Assembly: GCA_029210325.1 (NCBI GenBank)
Contig: JARGPU010000002.1
Location: forward strand, 186,001 to 250,000
DNA from: Alcanivoracaceae bacterium
GTDB lineage: Bacteria; Pseudomonadota; Gammaproteobacteria; Pseudomonadales; Alcanivoracaceae
Direction of reading: 5' to 3'
Length of the DNA: 64,000 nt
The notes under the pieces are model-generated. The model saw only the letters and a program-made list of their open reading frames with translations. It made no database searches and was not told the DNA's origin. The position numbers and the translations under genes are program-made. Positions 55,648 through 63,309 of the stretch are shown one piece after another. Within the stretch, counting starts at the first letter, position 1; the number at the start of each line of letters is the position of its first letter.

Positions 55648-56487
55648 ATGAAGCTGAAGTCCTTGTTTATTTCGCTTTGGATAACGTTGCTGGTGCTCGG
55701 GCTTGGCCATGCGGGCTGGATGCTATGGCAGCAACCAGCCCATGGGGCGGGTTGGGCTGTGGTTGTTGCGTTGCTGCCTGCGCTGACGTTTTTCCTGTGG
55801 TTGCTGGTGGCGACCGTGGCACGCACCGGCGCTACTCTCTGGCCGTTGACTGCCGGGCCGCTAATTGGCTTGGTAGCGTGGCTGGTGTCGGATCGTGCCA
55901 GCCTGATGCCGCTAGTACATATTCTCGGCACAGGTTTGGCCGGCGGTCTGCTTTACCAGTTCTGGTATTCGCGCTTTAACCGTGAGCAAAGTGCGGTGCT
56001 CACGGTGGGCCAGCGGCTGCCGACACTACAGTTTGCTGGTGCCGATGGCAAAGCGGTGCGAACTGATGAGTTGGCGGGGCCCCTGTTACTGATTTTCTAT
56101 CGTGGCAACTGGTGCCCGTTGTGTATGGCCCAGATTCGTGAGGTGGCAGGGCAATACCGTGAACTTCACGCCCGCGGTGTTACCACCTTATTAGTCAGTC
56201 CTCAGCCCCATGAAAATACCAGCAGCCTTGCGCAACGCTTTGAGGTGCCATTTTTGTTTCTGGTAGATGAGGGTAACCGGGTTGCACGGCAGCTTGGCAT
56301 CGTCGCCGAGAACGGGTTGCCAGCGGGATTGGAAGTACTGGGGTACGACAGTGATACGGTAATGCCGACAGTGGTAATGACGAATGCGGCCGGCGAGATT
56401 ATCTTCTCGGACCAGACAGACAATTATCGAATCCGTCCAGAGCCGGATGTGTTCATTCGTATTCTTGACCAAGCGGGAGTGGGTTAA
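55648..56487 (+). CDS. Membrane-anchored peroxiredoxin/thioredoxin-like protein
   Basis: A 279-residue protein. The first ~110 residues hold three helices (about 5-25, 35-58, 68-105), and residues 115-279 form an AhpC/TSA-type thioredoxin fold with the CxxC Cys156/Cys159 in YRGNWCPLCMAQ and a cis-Pro-like VMPTVV. The CPLC motif resembles peroxiredoxin-like disulfide reductases. The fold's topology relative to the membrane is not certain. Its last base is the first base of the methyltransferase ATG. Confidence 0.85.
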   Translation: MKLKSLFISLWITLLVLGLGHAGWMLWQQPAHGAGWAVVVALLPALTFFLWLLVATVARTGATLWPLTAGPLIGLVAWLVSDRASLMPLVHILGTGLAGGLLYQFWYSRFNREQSAVLTVGQRLPTLQFAGADGKAVRTDELAGPLLLIFYRGNWCPLCMAQIREVAGQYRELHARGVTTLLVSPQPHENTSSLAQRFEVPFLFLVDEGNRVARQLGIVAENGLPAGLEVLGYDSDTVMPTVVMTNAAGEIIFSDQTDNYRIRPEPDVFIRILDQAGVG

Positions 56488-57530
56488 TGCGGGAAGATGT
56501 GCGCGAGTACTATGGTCAGACGTTGCAGAGTAGCAGTGATTTACAGACCAATGCTTGTTGCGACCAGATTCCGCCAGGCTGGCTTAAGCCTGTGCTGGCC
56601 CAGCTGCATGACGAGGTGGTTAATCGTTATTATGGCTGTGGCTTGGTGGCGCCACAGTTGCTCGAGGGCATGCGCGTACTTGATCTGGGCTGTGGCAGCG
56701 GCCGTGACGTCTATGTGCTTTCGGCGCTGGTCGGTGAGCATGGAGAGGTAGTCGGTGTAGACATGACTCCGGAGCAGCTTGAGGTCGCAGAGCGCCATAA
56801 GGAGTTTCACCGTCAGGCATTCGGGCATGGCCAAAGTAACGTCCGCTTTCTTCATGGCTACATTGAGCAGCTTGATTCGTTGGGGCTGCCGGATAACTAC
56901 TTCGATATTGTCGTTTCCAACTGTGTTATCAACCTCAGTCCGGACAAGGAGCGTGTCCTGCGCGAAGTGCATCGTGTGTTAAAGCCGGGCGGTGAGATGT
57001 ACTTCTCCGATGTCTATGCCGACCGTCGTATTGCAGAGCATCTGAGGCAGGATCCTGTGCTTTACGGCGAGTGCCTTTCCGGTGCGCTTTACTGGAATGA
57101 TTTTATTGCGCTATCGAAAAAAGCGGGCTTTGCCGATCCTCGGCTGGTGGAGGATCGCCCAATTACCATTGCCAATGATGAAATTGCGGCCAAGCTGGCG
57201 CCGACCAGATTCTGGTCCGCCACTTACCGGCTGTTCAAGCTTGAAGGCCTGGAGCCTGCCTGTGAAGATTATGGTCAGGCAGTCCTCTATCGCGGCACAG
57301 TGCCCGGTTCTGAGCAACTATTTATGCTAGATGGACATCATCTGATTGAACGGGGCAAGGTGTTCCCTGTCTGTGGTAATACCTGGCATATGCTCAGTGG
57401 TACTCGGTTCCGTGAGCATTTTGATTTTATCGGTAACTTTGACAGTCATTACGGTATTTTTCAGGGCTGCGGAACCAATGTGCCGTTTTCGGATGATGCC
57501 GGTGCTGGTGTCGCCCCTTCTTGCTGTTGA
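56487..57530 (+). CDS. ArsM-like SAM-dependent methyltransferase
   Basis: A 347-residue class I methyltransferase with the SAM loop VLDLGCGSGRD (64-74) and a C-terminal extension. Arsenite methyltransferase features are present: the N-terminal Cys24-Cys25 pair, YYGCGL with Cys51, Cys146 (SNCVINLS) and Cys196 (YGECLSGA). The 50-residue gap between the last two equals that of the As(III)-binding Cys174/Cys224 I recall from algal ArsM. It ends with a Cys-Cys pair (346-347). It probably methylates arsenite or a related metalloid; biochemical proof is absent. Confidence 0.85.
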   Translation: MREDVREYYGQTLQSSSDLQTNACCDQIPPGWLKPVLAQLHDEVVNRYYGCGLVAPQLLEGMRVLDLGCGSGRDVYVLSALVGEHGEVVGVDMTPEQLEVAERHKEFHRQAFGHGQSNVRFLHGYIEQLDSLGLPDNYFDIVVSNCVINLSPDKERVLREVHRVLKPGGEMYFSDVYADRRIAEHLRQDPVLYGECLSGALYWNDFIALSKKAGFADPRLVEDRPITIANDEIAAKLAPTRFWSATYRLFKLEGLEPACEDYGQAVLYRGTVPGSEQLFMLDGHHLIERGKVFPVCGNTWHMLSGTRFREHFDFIGNFDSHYGIFQGCGTNVPFSDDAGAGVAPSCC

Positions 57531-57539
57531 GGCATGGTT

Positions 57540-58451
57540 ATGCAATTAATTCGTACTGAAAGCTGGTATCGCACGCCGAACGACGACCCGCGTGGCTATA
57601 TTGAAAGCGATTCCTTGCGAGAGCTCTGGTTTCACACTGGTACTGCCTGCAATCTGGCCTGCCCATTCTGTCTTGAAGGCTCAAAGCCGGGAGATGACCG
57701 CCTCGGCTTGATGACGCTGGATGATGTGGTGCCATTTGTTGATGAGGCCTGTGAGCTTGGTGTTGGGCAGTTTTCTTTTACTGGTGGTGAGCCGTTTGTG
57801 GCCAAGCAATTTCCTCGCATTCTTGAGTATGCAGCGGCGCGCAAACCCTGTTTGGTGCTGACCAATGGTACCCGGCCATTATTACAGCGTATGGATGAAG
57901 TGCTGCCGCTGGCCAATGCCGCCAATCCGGTGTCGTTTCGCATCAGTATTGATTACCCCGACGAAACCAGGCATGAGGCGGGTCGTGGGGATGGTACGTT
58001 TGCGGAGTCCTTGCAGGCTTTGCGCGAATTAAGCAAAGCGGGTTTTGCCGTATCAGTGGCGCGGCAGTGGGAGCCTGATGAGAATACTGCGGAGGTCGAG
58101 CAGGCATATCAGAAGATTTTTTCTGATAATGGAATTTCGCGGTCGATCCGGCTGGTGTCCTTTCCCGATTTTGCCACACCAGGTGCTGAGCGCGTGACTC
58201 CGCATATAACAGAGAGCTGTATGACGACTTATCACACGGCGGAAAGTCGCGCCGGTTTTATGTGTGCTTTTAGTCGTATGGTGGTCAAGGATAAGGGAAA
58301 GATGCGGGTGTATGCCTGTACCCTGGTGGATGACGATACGAGTTATGATCTTGGAGGTACGTTGCGGGATAGTCTGAATCAGCGAATTATGATGAAGCAT
58401 CATCGCTGTTTTACTTGCTTCAAGTTTGGTGCTTCCTGCAGCGAGCTGTGA
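57540..58451 (+). CDS. Radical SAM enzyme with SPASM-like C-terminus
   Basis: A 303-residue radical SAM protein. The cluster motif is Cys37-x3-Cys41-x2-Cys44 (ACNLACPFCLEG), followed by FSFTGGEPFV. The C-terminus has further cysteines in MCAFSRM, VYACTL and the terminal CFTCFKFGASC, a SPASM/twitch-like pattern for auxiliary Fe-S clusters. ATG 57540 is seven bases after GAGG; an ATG at 57534 is too close. It ends in the hairpin GAGCTGTG-AAAA-CACAGCTC. Substrate unknown; context suggests modification of an arsenical or a small thiol/peptide. Confidence 0.88.
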   Translation: MQLIRTESWYRTPNDDPRGYIESDSLRELWFHTGTACNLACPFCLEGSKPGDDRLGLMTLDDVVPFVDEACELGVGQFSFTGGEPFVAKQFPRILEYAAARKPCLVLTNGTRPLLQRMDEVLPLANAANPVSFRISIDYPDETRHEAGRGDGTFAESLQALRELSKAGFAVSVARQWEPDENTAEVEQAYQKIFSDNGISRSIRLVSFPDFATPGAERVTPHITESCMTTYHTAESRAGFMCAFSRMVVKDKGKMRVYACTLVDDDTSYDLGGTLRDSLNQRIMMKHHRCFTCFKFGASCSEL

Positions 58452-58462
58452 AAACACAGCTC
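58443..58462. other. 8-bp-stem hairpin at the end of the radical SAM gene
   Basis: GAGCTGTG-AAAA-CACAGCTC spans the TGA stop. No T-run follows on either strand, so it is not a classic terminator, but it could stabilise the operon's 3' end. recQ ends 21 bp beyond on the other strand. Confidence 0.5.
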
Positions 58463-58483
58463 CCATAGAGTCAGGCCACACAA

Positions 58484-60292
58484 TCAAGCCGGATACTCGA
58501 ACTCACGGATCACCTCAAGAAACTCGCCACCGAAGCGCTCCAGCTTGACGTCACCCACGCCGCTGACACTGAGCATGGCGCTGGCGGTTGTTGGACGTTG
58601 CTCAAGCATGTCGCGCAAGGTGGCGTCGTTGAAAATAACGTAGGGTGGAACACCGTGCTCCTCGGCCAGCCGCTTGCGGCAGCTGCGCAGTGCCTGCCAC
58701 AGTTCGCGGTCAGCTGGCTCTATATCCTGATGACGGCGCTTGCTACTAGCAGCCGCGATGGGCACAGAAACCTTGTCACGGCGCAGGGATATTTTTTCTT
58801 CTCCTCGCAGAATGGCGCGACAGCGCTCGGTTAACCGCAGGGTGCCAAAACCATCCGGGTCCACGTCCAGATATCCCTGAGCGACAAGCTGGCGCATGAT
58901 CGCCCGCCACTCATCCTGACCGAGTTCGCGACCAATTCCCCAGGTGGATAGCTTGTCGTGGCCAGAGCTGGTGACTTTCTCACTACTGCTGCCACGCAGC
59001 ACCTCAATGACATGGATGGCGCCGTAGCGTTGGCCGGTTCGGTACACGCAGGACAGCGCTTTCTGTACCGCCTCGGTGGCGTCCCAGGTATCTGGTGGAG
59101 TCAGGCAGTTATCGCAGTTACCACAGGGTTGCGGCAGCTCATCACCGAAGTAACGTAACAGTGCCTGACGCCGGCAACTGGTGATCTCACACAGGCCGAG
59201 CATGGCATTGAGGCGCTGCTGCTCGTGCCGTTTGAATTCCTCATTGCCCTCCGAGCCAGCCATCATCTGGCGCAGCTTGACCACATCTTCGAGGCCATAC
59301 AGCAACAAGGCGGTGGCTGGATCGCCGTCACGGCCGGCGCGGCCGGTTTCCTGATAGTAGGCCTCGATACTTTTCGGCAGATCCAGATGGGCAACAAAGC
59401 GTACATCGGGTTTATCGATGCCCATGCCGAAGGCAATGGTGGCCACCATAATGACGCTGTCTTCGCGTAGAAAACGTTTTTGATGGGTTGCCCGCAAGCC
59501 GGCGGGCAGGCCGGCATGATAGGGCAGGGCAGTGAAGCCTTCGCCGCTCAGCCATTCGGCAGTTTGCTCGACTTTCGCTCGACTCAGACAATAGACGATA
59601 CCGGCGTTGCCGCTTTGCTCCTCACGCAAAAAGCGCAGCAATTGCTGGCGAGGCTTATCTTTCTGACGGATACGGTACTGGATATTGGGCCGGTCGAAGC
59701 CGCTGATAAATTGTTGCGCCTTGTGCAGTGACAGGCGCTCGGTAATCTCGTCACGGGTGCGGGCGTCGGCGGTGGCCGTCAGGGCAATGCGAGGGATATC
59801 CGGGAATTGTTCCTGCAACACATTGAGGCGCAGGTAGTCGGCCCGGAAATCATGCCCCCATTGGGCCACGCAGTGAGCCTCGTCAATGGCAAACAGGGCA
59901 ATCTGGCAACTGGCCAGCAGGGCAAGGGTGCGAGGCTGGATCAGCCGCTCCGGTGCCACGTAGAGCATGTCGAGCTCGCCTTGCTGCAGCGCTTGCTCCG
60001 TCTGCCAGACCTCGGCAGCGCTCAGGGTCGAGTTAAGAAAGCCAGCCCGGACACCCAGTTCGCGCAGGGCGCTGACCTGATCTTGCATCAGGGCAATCAG
60101 CGGGCTGACCACTACACCTACGCCATCGCGGGCCAGCGCGGGAATCTGGTAGCACAGTGATTTACCGCCGCCGGTGGGCATCACTACCAGCGCATCACCG
60201 CCGCCGATCAGACTATCGATAATCGCCTGCTGGGGGCCGCGAAAGCTGCTGTAGCCAAAGGTGTGTTGGAGAATATGGTGGGCATCAGTCAT
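58484..60292 (-). CDS. recQ: ATP-dependent DNA helicase RecQ
   Basis: A 602-residue RecQ with the helicase core (Walker [31 protein letters not shown]), a zinc-binding RQC domain ([20 protein letters not shown]) and a C-terminal HRDC domain (about 525-600). It unwinds DNA in RecF-pathway repair and fork maintenance. I start at ATG 60292 ([13 protein letters not shown]), since the longer open frame upstream is unlike the family; there is no good ribosome site. Confidence 0.95.
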   Translation of the reverse strand: MTDAHHILQHTFGYSSFRGPQQAIIDSLIGGGDALVVMPTGGGKSLCYQIPALARDGVGVVVSPLIALMQDQVSALRELGVRAGFLNSTLSAAEVWQTEQALQQGELDMLYVAPERLIQPRTLALLASCQIALFAIDEAHCVAQWGHDFRADYLRLNVLQEQFPDIPRIALTATADARTRDEITERLSLHKAQQFISGFDRPNIQYRIRQKDKPRQQLLRFLREEQSGNAGIVYCLSRAKVEQTAEWLSGEGFTALPYHAGLPAGLRATHQKRFLREDSVIMVATIAFGMGIDKPDVRFVAHLDLPKSIEAYYQETGRAGRDGDPATALLLYGLEDVVKLRQMMAGSEGNEEFKRHEQQRLNAMLGLCEITSCRRQALLRYFGDELPQPCGNCDNCLTPPDTWDATEAVQKALSCVYRTGQRYGAIHVIEVLRGSSSEKVTSSGHDKLSTWGIGRELGQDEWRAIMRQLVAQGYLDVDPDGFGTLRLTERCRAILRGEEKISLRRDKVSVPIAAASSKRRHQDIEPADRELWQALRSCRKRLAEEHGVPPYVIFNDATLRDMLEQRPTTASAMLSVSGVGDVKLERFGGEFLEVIREFEYPA

Positions 60293-60469
60293 GGGGGCCG
60301 AGTATAGCGGTTGCGGGCTGCACATGCAGAACAGCTGCGAATCAGGTATAAAGCCAGCGCTACAAGGTTGTCGCACGCAGAGCGCAAAGACCGTGCATAG
60401 TTCACGGTGTTCTTGCCCTGTATCGCCGAGGATGCTCACACATTGCTACTGCCCGAGCTGCACAGACGT

Positions 60470-61345
60470 ATGGTTTCTGTCCTTCCCCGCTGGTCGACGA
60501 TTGTCTTGACGTCCTTTTGCTTGCTGGCAACTGGCTGCACAGTTTTGCGCGAGAATGCCCCGGATTCACTGGCAGCACTTATTGATCGAGTCATGCCACC
60601 GCAGCAAGTGGCCGGATTGGACTTTCAGGCAATTGATAGTTTAGGTGTCCATGGCGCCTGCGATGTGCTGGCCGAGATGTGGCGGCAGAATCGTAGTGTT
60701 CCTCGACGCGAACTGGAAGGACGTCTGCTACCGGCCTGCGAGGCCGAGGTGCAGGCGGCGCTTGCCCGTGAGCGCGAGGCACAGCGGCTTGACGGGCTCA
60801 TTGAGGAGGCTTGGCAGGCCCTGCTGGCCCGGCGCGAGCAGCAACGCTTACTTGCTGAGCGTCGTCAGCTTGAGGAGGATCTGCGCCGTCGTCAGATGCA
60901 GAAACAGCAAGCCAGGCAGGAGCAGATCAAGCAGCAAATGGCCACTCGGCAATCTCGTATTGAGTCACTGGCAGTGGCCTTAAAGGGGGCTGCAGTTCAT
61001 CAGGCACTGGCTGAGCTGAACGTGCAGGACAAGTCATTGGCTTATAGCGCCGGGCAGGTATCAGAGCGTAGTTTGAGTAACTTCCTTGCTTGCGTGGAGA
61101 TTGCTTACCCGAACGAAGGTTACAAGGTCCGCCGTGATGGCCGCCGACTGGTGGTGATCGCCGAGAAGGCGGCCCTACCCAGAGGGCGCATGCCAATAGA
61201 GCTGCGCTTTACCGAGAATGAAGACTACTGGTTGCTGACTTTTCTCAAGGTGGCAGAGATTACCGCCAGTAATGCTCAGGATCGCTTCATTCTGGCCCAA
61301 AATCTGGTCGCCCAGAGCTGTTATGGCGAAGATGGCAAGCTCTAG
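60470..61345 (+). CDS. Coiled-coil lipoprotein of unknown function
   Basis: A 291-residue predicted lipoprotein: basic start, hydrophobic core and lipobox LLATGC (Cys at residue 24 or so when starting at ATG 60470). Residues about 90-185 form a Gln/Arg/Glu-rich coiled coil (REAQRLDGLIEEAW, RRQLEEDLRRRQMQKQ). A ~100-residue C-terminal globular part ends in AQNLVAQSCYGEDGKL. It resembles no family I can name. It is convergent with parA, overlapping by 4 bp, and the 177-bp gap to recQ holds its promoter. Confidence 0.75.
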   Translation: MVSVLPRWSTIVLTSFCLLATGCTVLRENAPDSLAALIDRVMPPQQVAGLDFQAIDSLGVHGACDVLAEMWRQNRSVPRRELEGRLLPACEAEVQAALAREREAQRLDGLIEEAWQALLARREQQRLLAERRQLEEDLRRRQMQKQQARQEQIKQQMATRQSRIESLAVALKGAAVHQALAELNVQDKSLAYSAGQVSERSLSNFLACVEIAYPNEGYKVRRDGRRLVVIAEKAALPRGRMPIELRFTENEDYWLLTFLKVAEITASNAQDRFILAQNLVAQSCYGEDGKL

Positions 61346-62094
61346 CCGTGGAGCTTCAGCTTGCCAGCCAGTTCAAACCATAGATGGCGGTAGGCGCGCG
61401 CAGCCGGAGTATGGCTGGCAAACTCACCAACAGGGGCACGATGCTCGCCCATCTGCTCCACATGGGTTGAGTAGGGTATCCAGGTCTGTAGCCCTCCGCG
61501 CATTGCGGCCGGTGGCTTGGCGATCATTTCCAGATGCAACAGTCGGCGACGGTCGACCATGTTAAAAAATGGCAGCACCTTCAGGTTGCCGTAGTTCTTC
61601 TCTTTCAGCCACCCTCGCACCTGTTCCAGGGAGCGTAGCGACAGGTGACTGGGAATCACCGGGATTACCAGCACATCGGCGGCAGCAAATATGCTTTCTG
61701 CCAGTGGGCTCAGGGTAGGTGGGCAGTCCAGCAGGGTGAGTCGGTAGTGCTCGCCGAGAGGTTCGATGAGCTTCTTCAAGGCGCTACGCGGGTTGCCTGC
61801 CTCACTGAGTTTGACGTCCAGGTTGCGCAGGGTGATGTCCGATGGGATCACATCCAGGCCGTCCCAGCGGGTGCCGACCTTGAGGCGGCCGATTGGCTGG
61901 CGGCCCTTGATAAGACTGCCGGCTTTATAGCCCTTGTCGCTATCCGCTCCCAAATAGAAGCTGGCGGCGCCCTGTGGGTCCAGATCCCATAGCAGGGTTC
62001 GGTGCTTCCAGCGAGCCGCATGCCAGGCAAGATTGACGGCAGTAGAGGTCTTTCCGACCCCACCTTTGAGGTTATAGAAGGCAATGGTATGCAT
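61342..62094 (-). CDS. Orphan ParA-family ATPase
   Basis: A 250-residue ParA/MinD-type P-loop ATPase with deviant Walker A KGGVGKTS (residues 9-16), Walker A' LLWDLDPQGAAS and Walker B LTLLDCPPTLS. No helix-turn-helix precedes it, so it is the short type that positions cargo or protein clusters. There is no parB next to it. ATG 62094 follows AAGGAG; the 36 upstream codons of open frame are rejected. It faces the DUF4062 gene across a 149-bp divergent gap. Confidence 0.9.
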   Translation of the reverse strand: MHTIAFYNLKGGVGKTSTAVNLAWHAARWKHRTLLWDLDPQGAASFYLGADSDKGYKAGSLIKGRQPIGRLKVGTRWDGLDVIPSDITLRNLDVKLSEAGNPRSALKKLIEPLGEHYRLTLLDCPPTLSPLAESIFAAADVLVIPVIPSHLSLRSLEQVRGWLKEKNYGNLKVLPFFNMVDRRRLLHLEMIAKPPAAMRGGLQTWIPYSTHVEQMGEHRAPVGEFASHTPAARAYRHLWFELAGKLKLHG

Positions 62095-62243
62095 GCTGCT
62101 CCTTGCTCTGCGGCCCCTTTTTCTTGGCAGGCTAGCATGGCCGGCGAAGGATGTCCGCCCCTGTTCGGGTTGTGGATGATCGGTAAAGGGGATTAAATAC
62201 ACGCCTACCGCCGCATTAATGTGATCTCTCCCCGGGGCTCTTC
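62095..62243. other. Divergent intergenic region parA / DUF4062 gene
   Basis: 149 bp that must hold two promoters. It contains small palindromes CATTAATG (62213-62220) and CCCCGGGG (62230-62237), but nothing I can call an operator with confidence. Confidence 0.4.
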
Positions 62244-63272
62244 GTGACCAGCGACAAGAAGTATCAGGTGTTTGTCAGTTCGACCTTTACAGACCTGCAG
62301 GATGCCCGGCAGGAGCTGATGATGGCTCTGCTCTCCATGGGTATGATTCCCACGGGCATGGAGCTCTATCCCTCTGAGCAGAATAACCAGTGGCCGATGA
62401 TCCAGAAGGTCATCAATGAGTGTGACTACTATGTGGTGCTGGTCGGTGGGCGCTATGGCTCGCTATCGCCCATTGGCCTGAGCTATACGCATCGTGAATA
62501 TGTCTATGCGGCCACCAAGAAAAAGCCGGTGATTGCCTTCCTCCATGACCACCCCGAGTCGTTGACGCCTGATCGCCGGGAAACAACCCGTGAGGGTGAT
62601 GTTCGATTCCGGGATTTTCGTAAGTTGGTGCAGGAAAAGGCGGCCATCTTTCGCCACTGGAGCAATCCGACGGATCTTGCTGAGGTGGTGCGTAAGTCCA
62701 TGCCGGTATTGATTCGCCAGAATCCGGCCCCGGGTTGGGTGCGTGCCGGTCAGGTGGCAGATCTTTCTCAGGTGCGTGAAGTTCAGGATCTGAAAAAGCG
62801 CATTGAGGATCTGGAAAAAGAAAAAAGTGAATTGACGGCCGGTTGGCGACCACCGCTGGACACACTGGCCCGTGGCAGTGACAGCGTAACGCTTCAGTAC
62901 AGCTGCAACGCTTATATTAAGGGTGATTGCAAGGTCACCATGGCGGACAGCAAGATGACCTGGGATCAAGTGTTTGCGGCAGTGGGCCCGCAAATGATGA
63001 ATGAAGTCCCCGAGGCAGTGATGCGTGAGGCGCTGGAGGAGGCCATTGCCGCCAGGGCGCTGGTCGATGTTCAGAAGTTAATGCCGAAAGCGCATGCGGT
63101 GCGCAATGTGGTGGTGTCTACGGCATCATTTAATCAGGTCAAGATCCAGCTGCGGGCTCTGGGCCTGATTCGAAAGAACCCGGCGCGCGAGGCCACCGGG
63201 CAGACCTGGTGGCAGCTAACGCCCCACGGCGATCACACCATGACACAGGTGCTGTCGCTGATTCGTAGTTAA
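62244..63272 (+). CDS. DUF4062 domain protein with coiled coil and C-terminal DNA-binding-like domain
   Basis: A 342-residue protein. Residues 6-110 are a DUF4062 domain (KYQVFVSSTFTDLQDARQEL, then VVLVGGRYGSLSPIGLSYTHREY), a TIR/SEFIR-like fold often placed at the N-terminus of NLR-like or effector proteins. Residues about 175-198 are a coiled coil (VQDLKKRIEDLEKEKSEL). Residues 200-342 are unassigned; the last ~90 (helices, then WWQLTPHGDHTM) look like a winged helix. GTG start without a strong ribosome site. Function unknown; no NTPase or defence genes are adjacent. Confidence 0.82.
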   Translation: MTSDKKYQVFVSSTFTDLQDARQELMMALLSMGMIPTGMELYPSEQNNQWPMIQKVINECDYYVVLVGGRYGSLSPIGLSYTHREYVYAATKKKPVIAFLHDHPESLTPDRRETTREGDVRFRDFRKLVQEKAAIFRHWSNPTDLAEVVRKSMPVLIRQNPAPGWVRAGQVADLSQVREVQDLKKRIEDLEKEKSELTAGWRPPLDTLARGSDSVTLQYSCNAYIKGDCKVTMADSKMTWDQVFAAVGPQMMNEVPEAVMREALEEAIAARALVDVQKLMPKAHAVRNVVVSTASFNQVKIQLRALGLIRKNPAREATGQTWWQLTPHGDHTMTQVLSLIRS

Positions 63273-63279
63273 GTGTGGT

Positions 63280-63309
63280 CGCCCCGATTTATTGATTTAG
63301 TTCGGGGCG
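63280..63309. other. Hairpin between convergent DUF4062 and acetoacetyl-CoA synthetase genes
   Basis: CGCCCCGA (63280-63287) pairs perfectly with TCGGGGCG (63302-63309) around a 14-base A+T-rich loop that includes the end of the synthetase gene. There is no T-run, so termination here is uncertain. Confidence 0.45.

Noticed and set aside
57534..58451. ArsS arsenosugar synthase identity for the radical SAM gene
   Set aside because: Adjacent to an ArsM-like gene, but its cysteine-motif context and C-terminal pattern do not match what I recall of ArsS, so no symbol was given.
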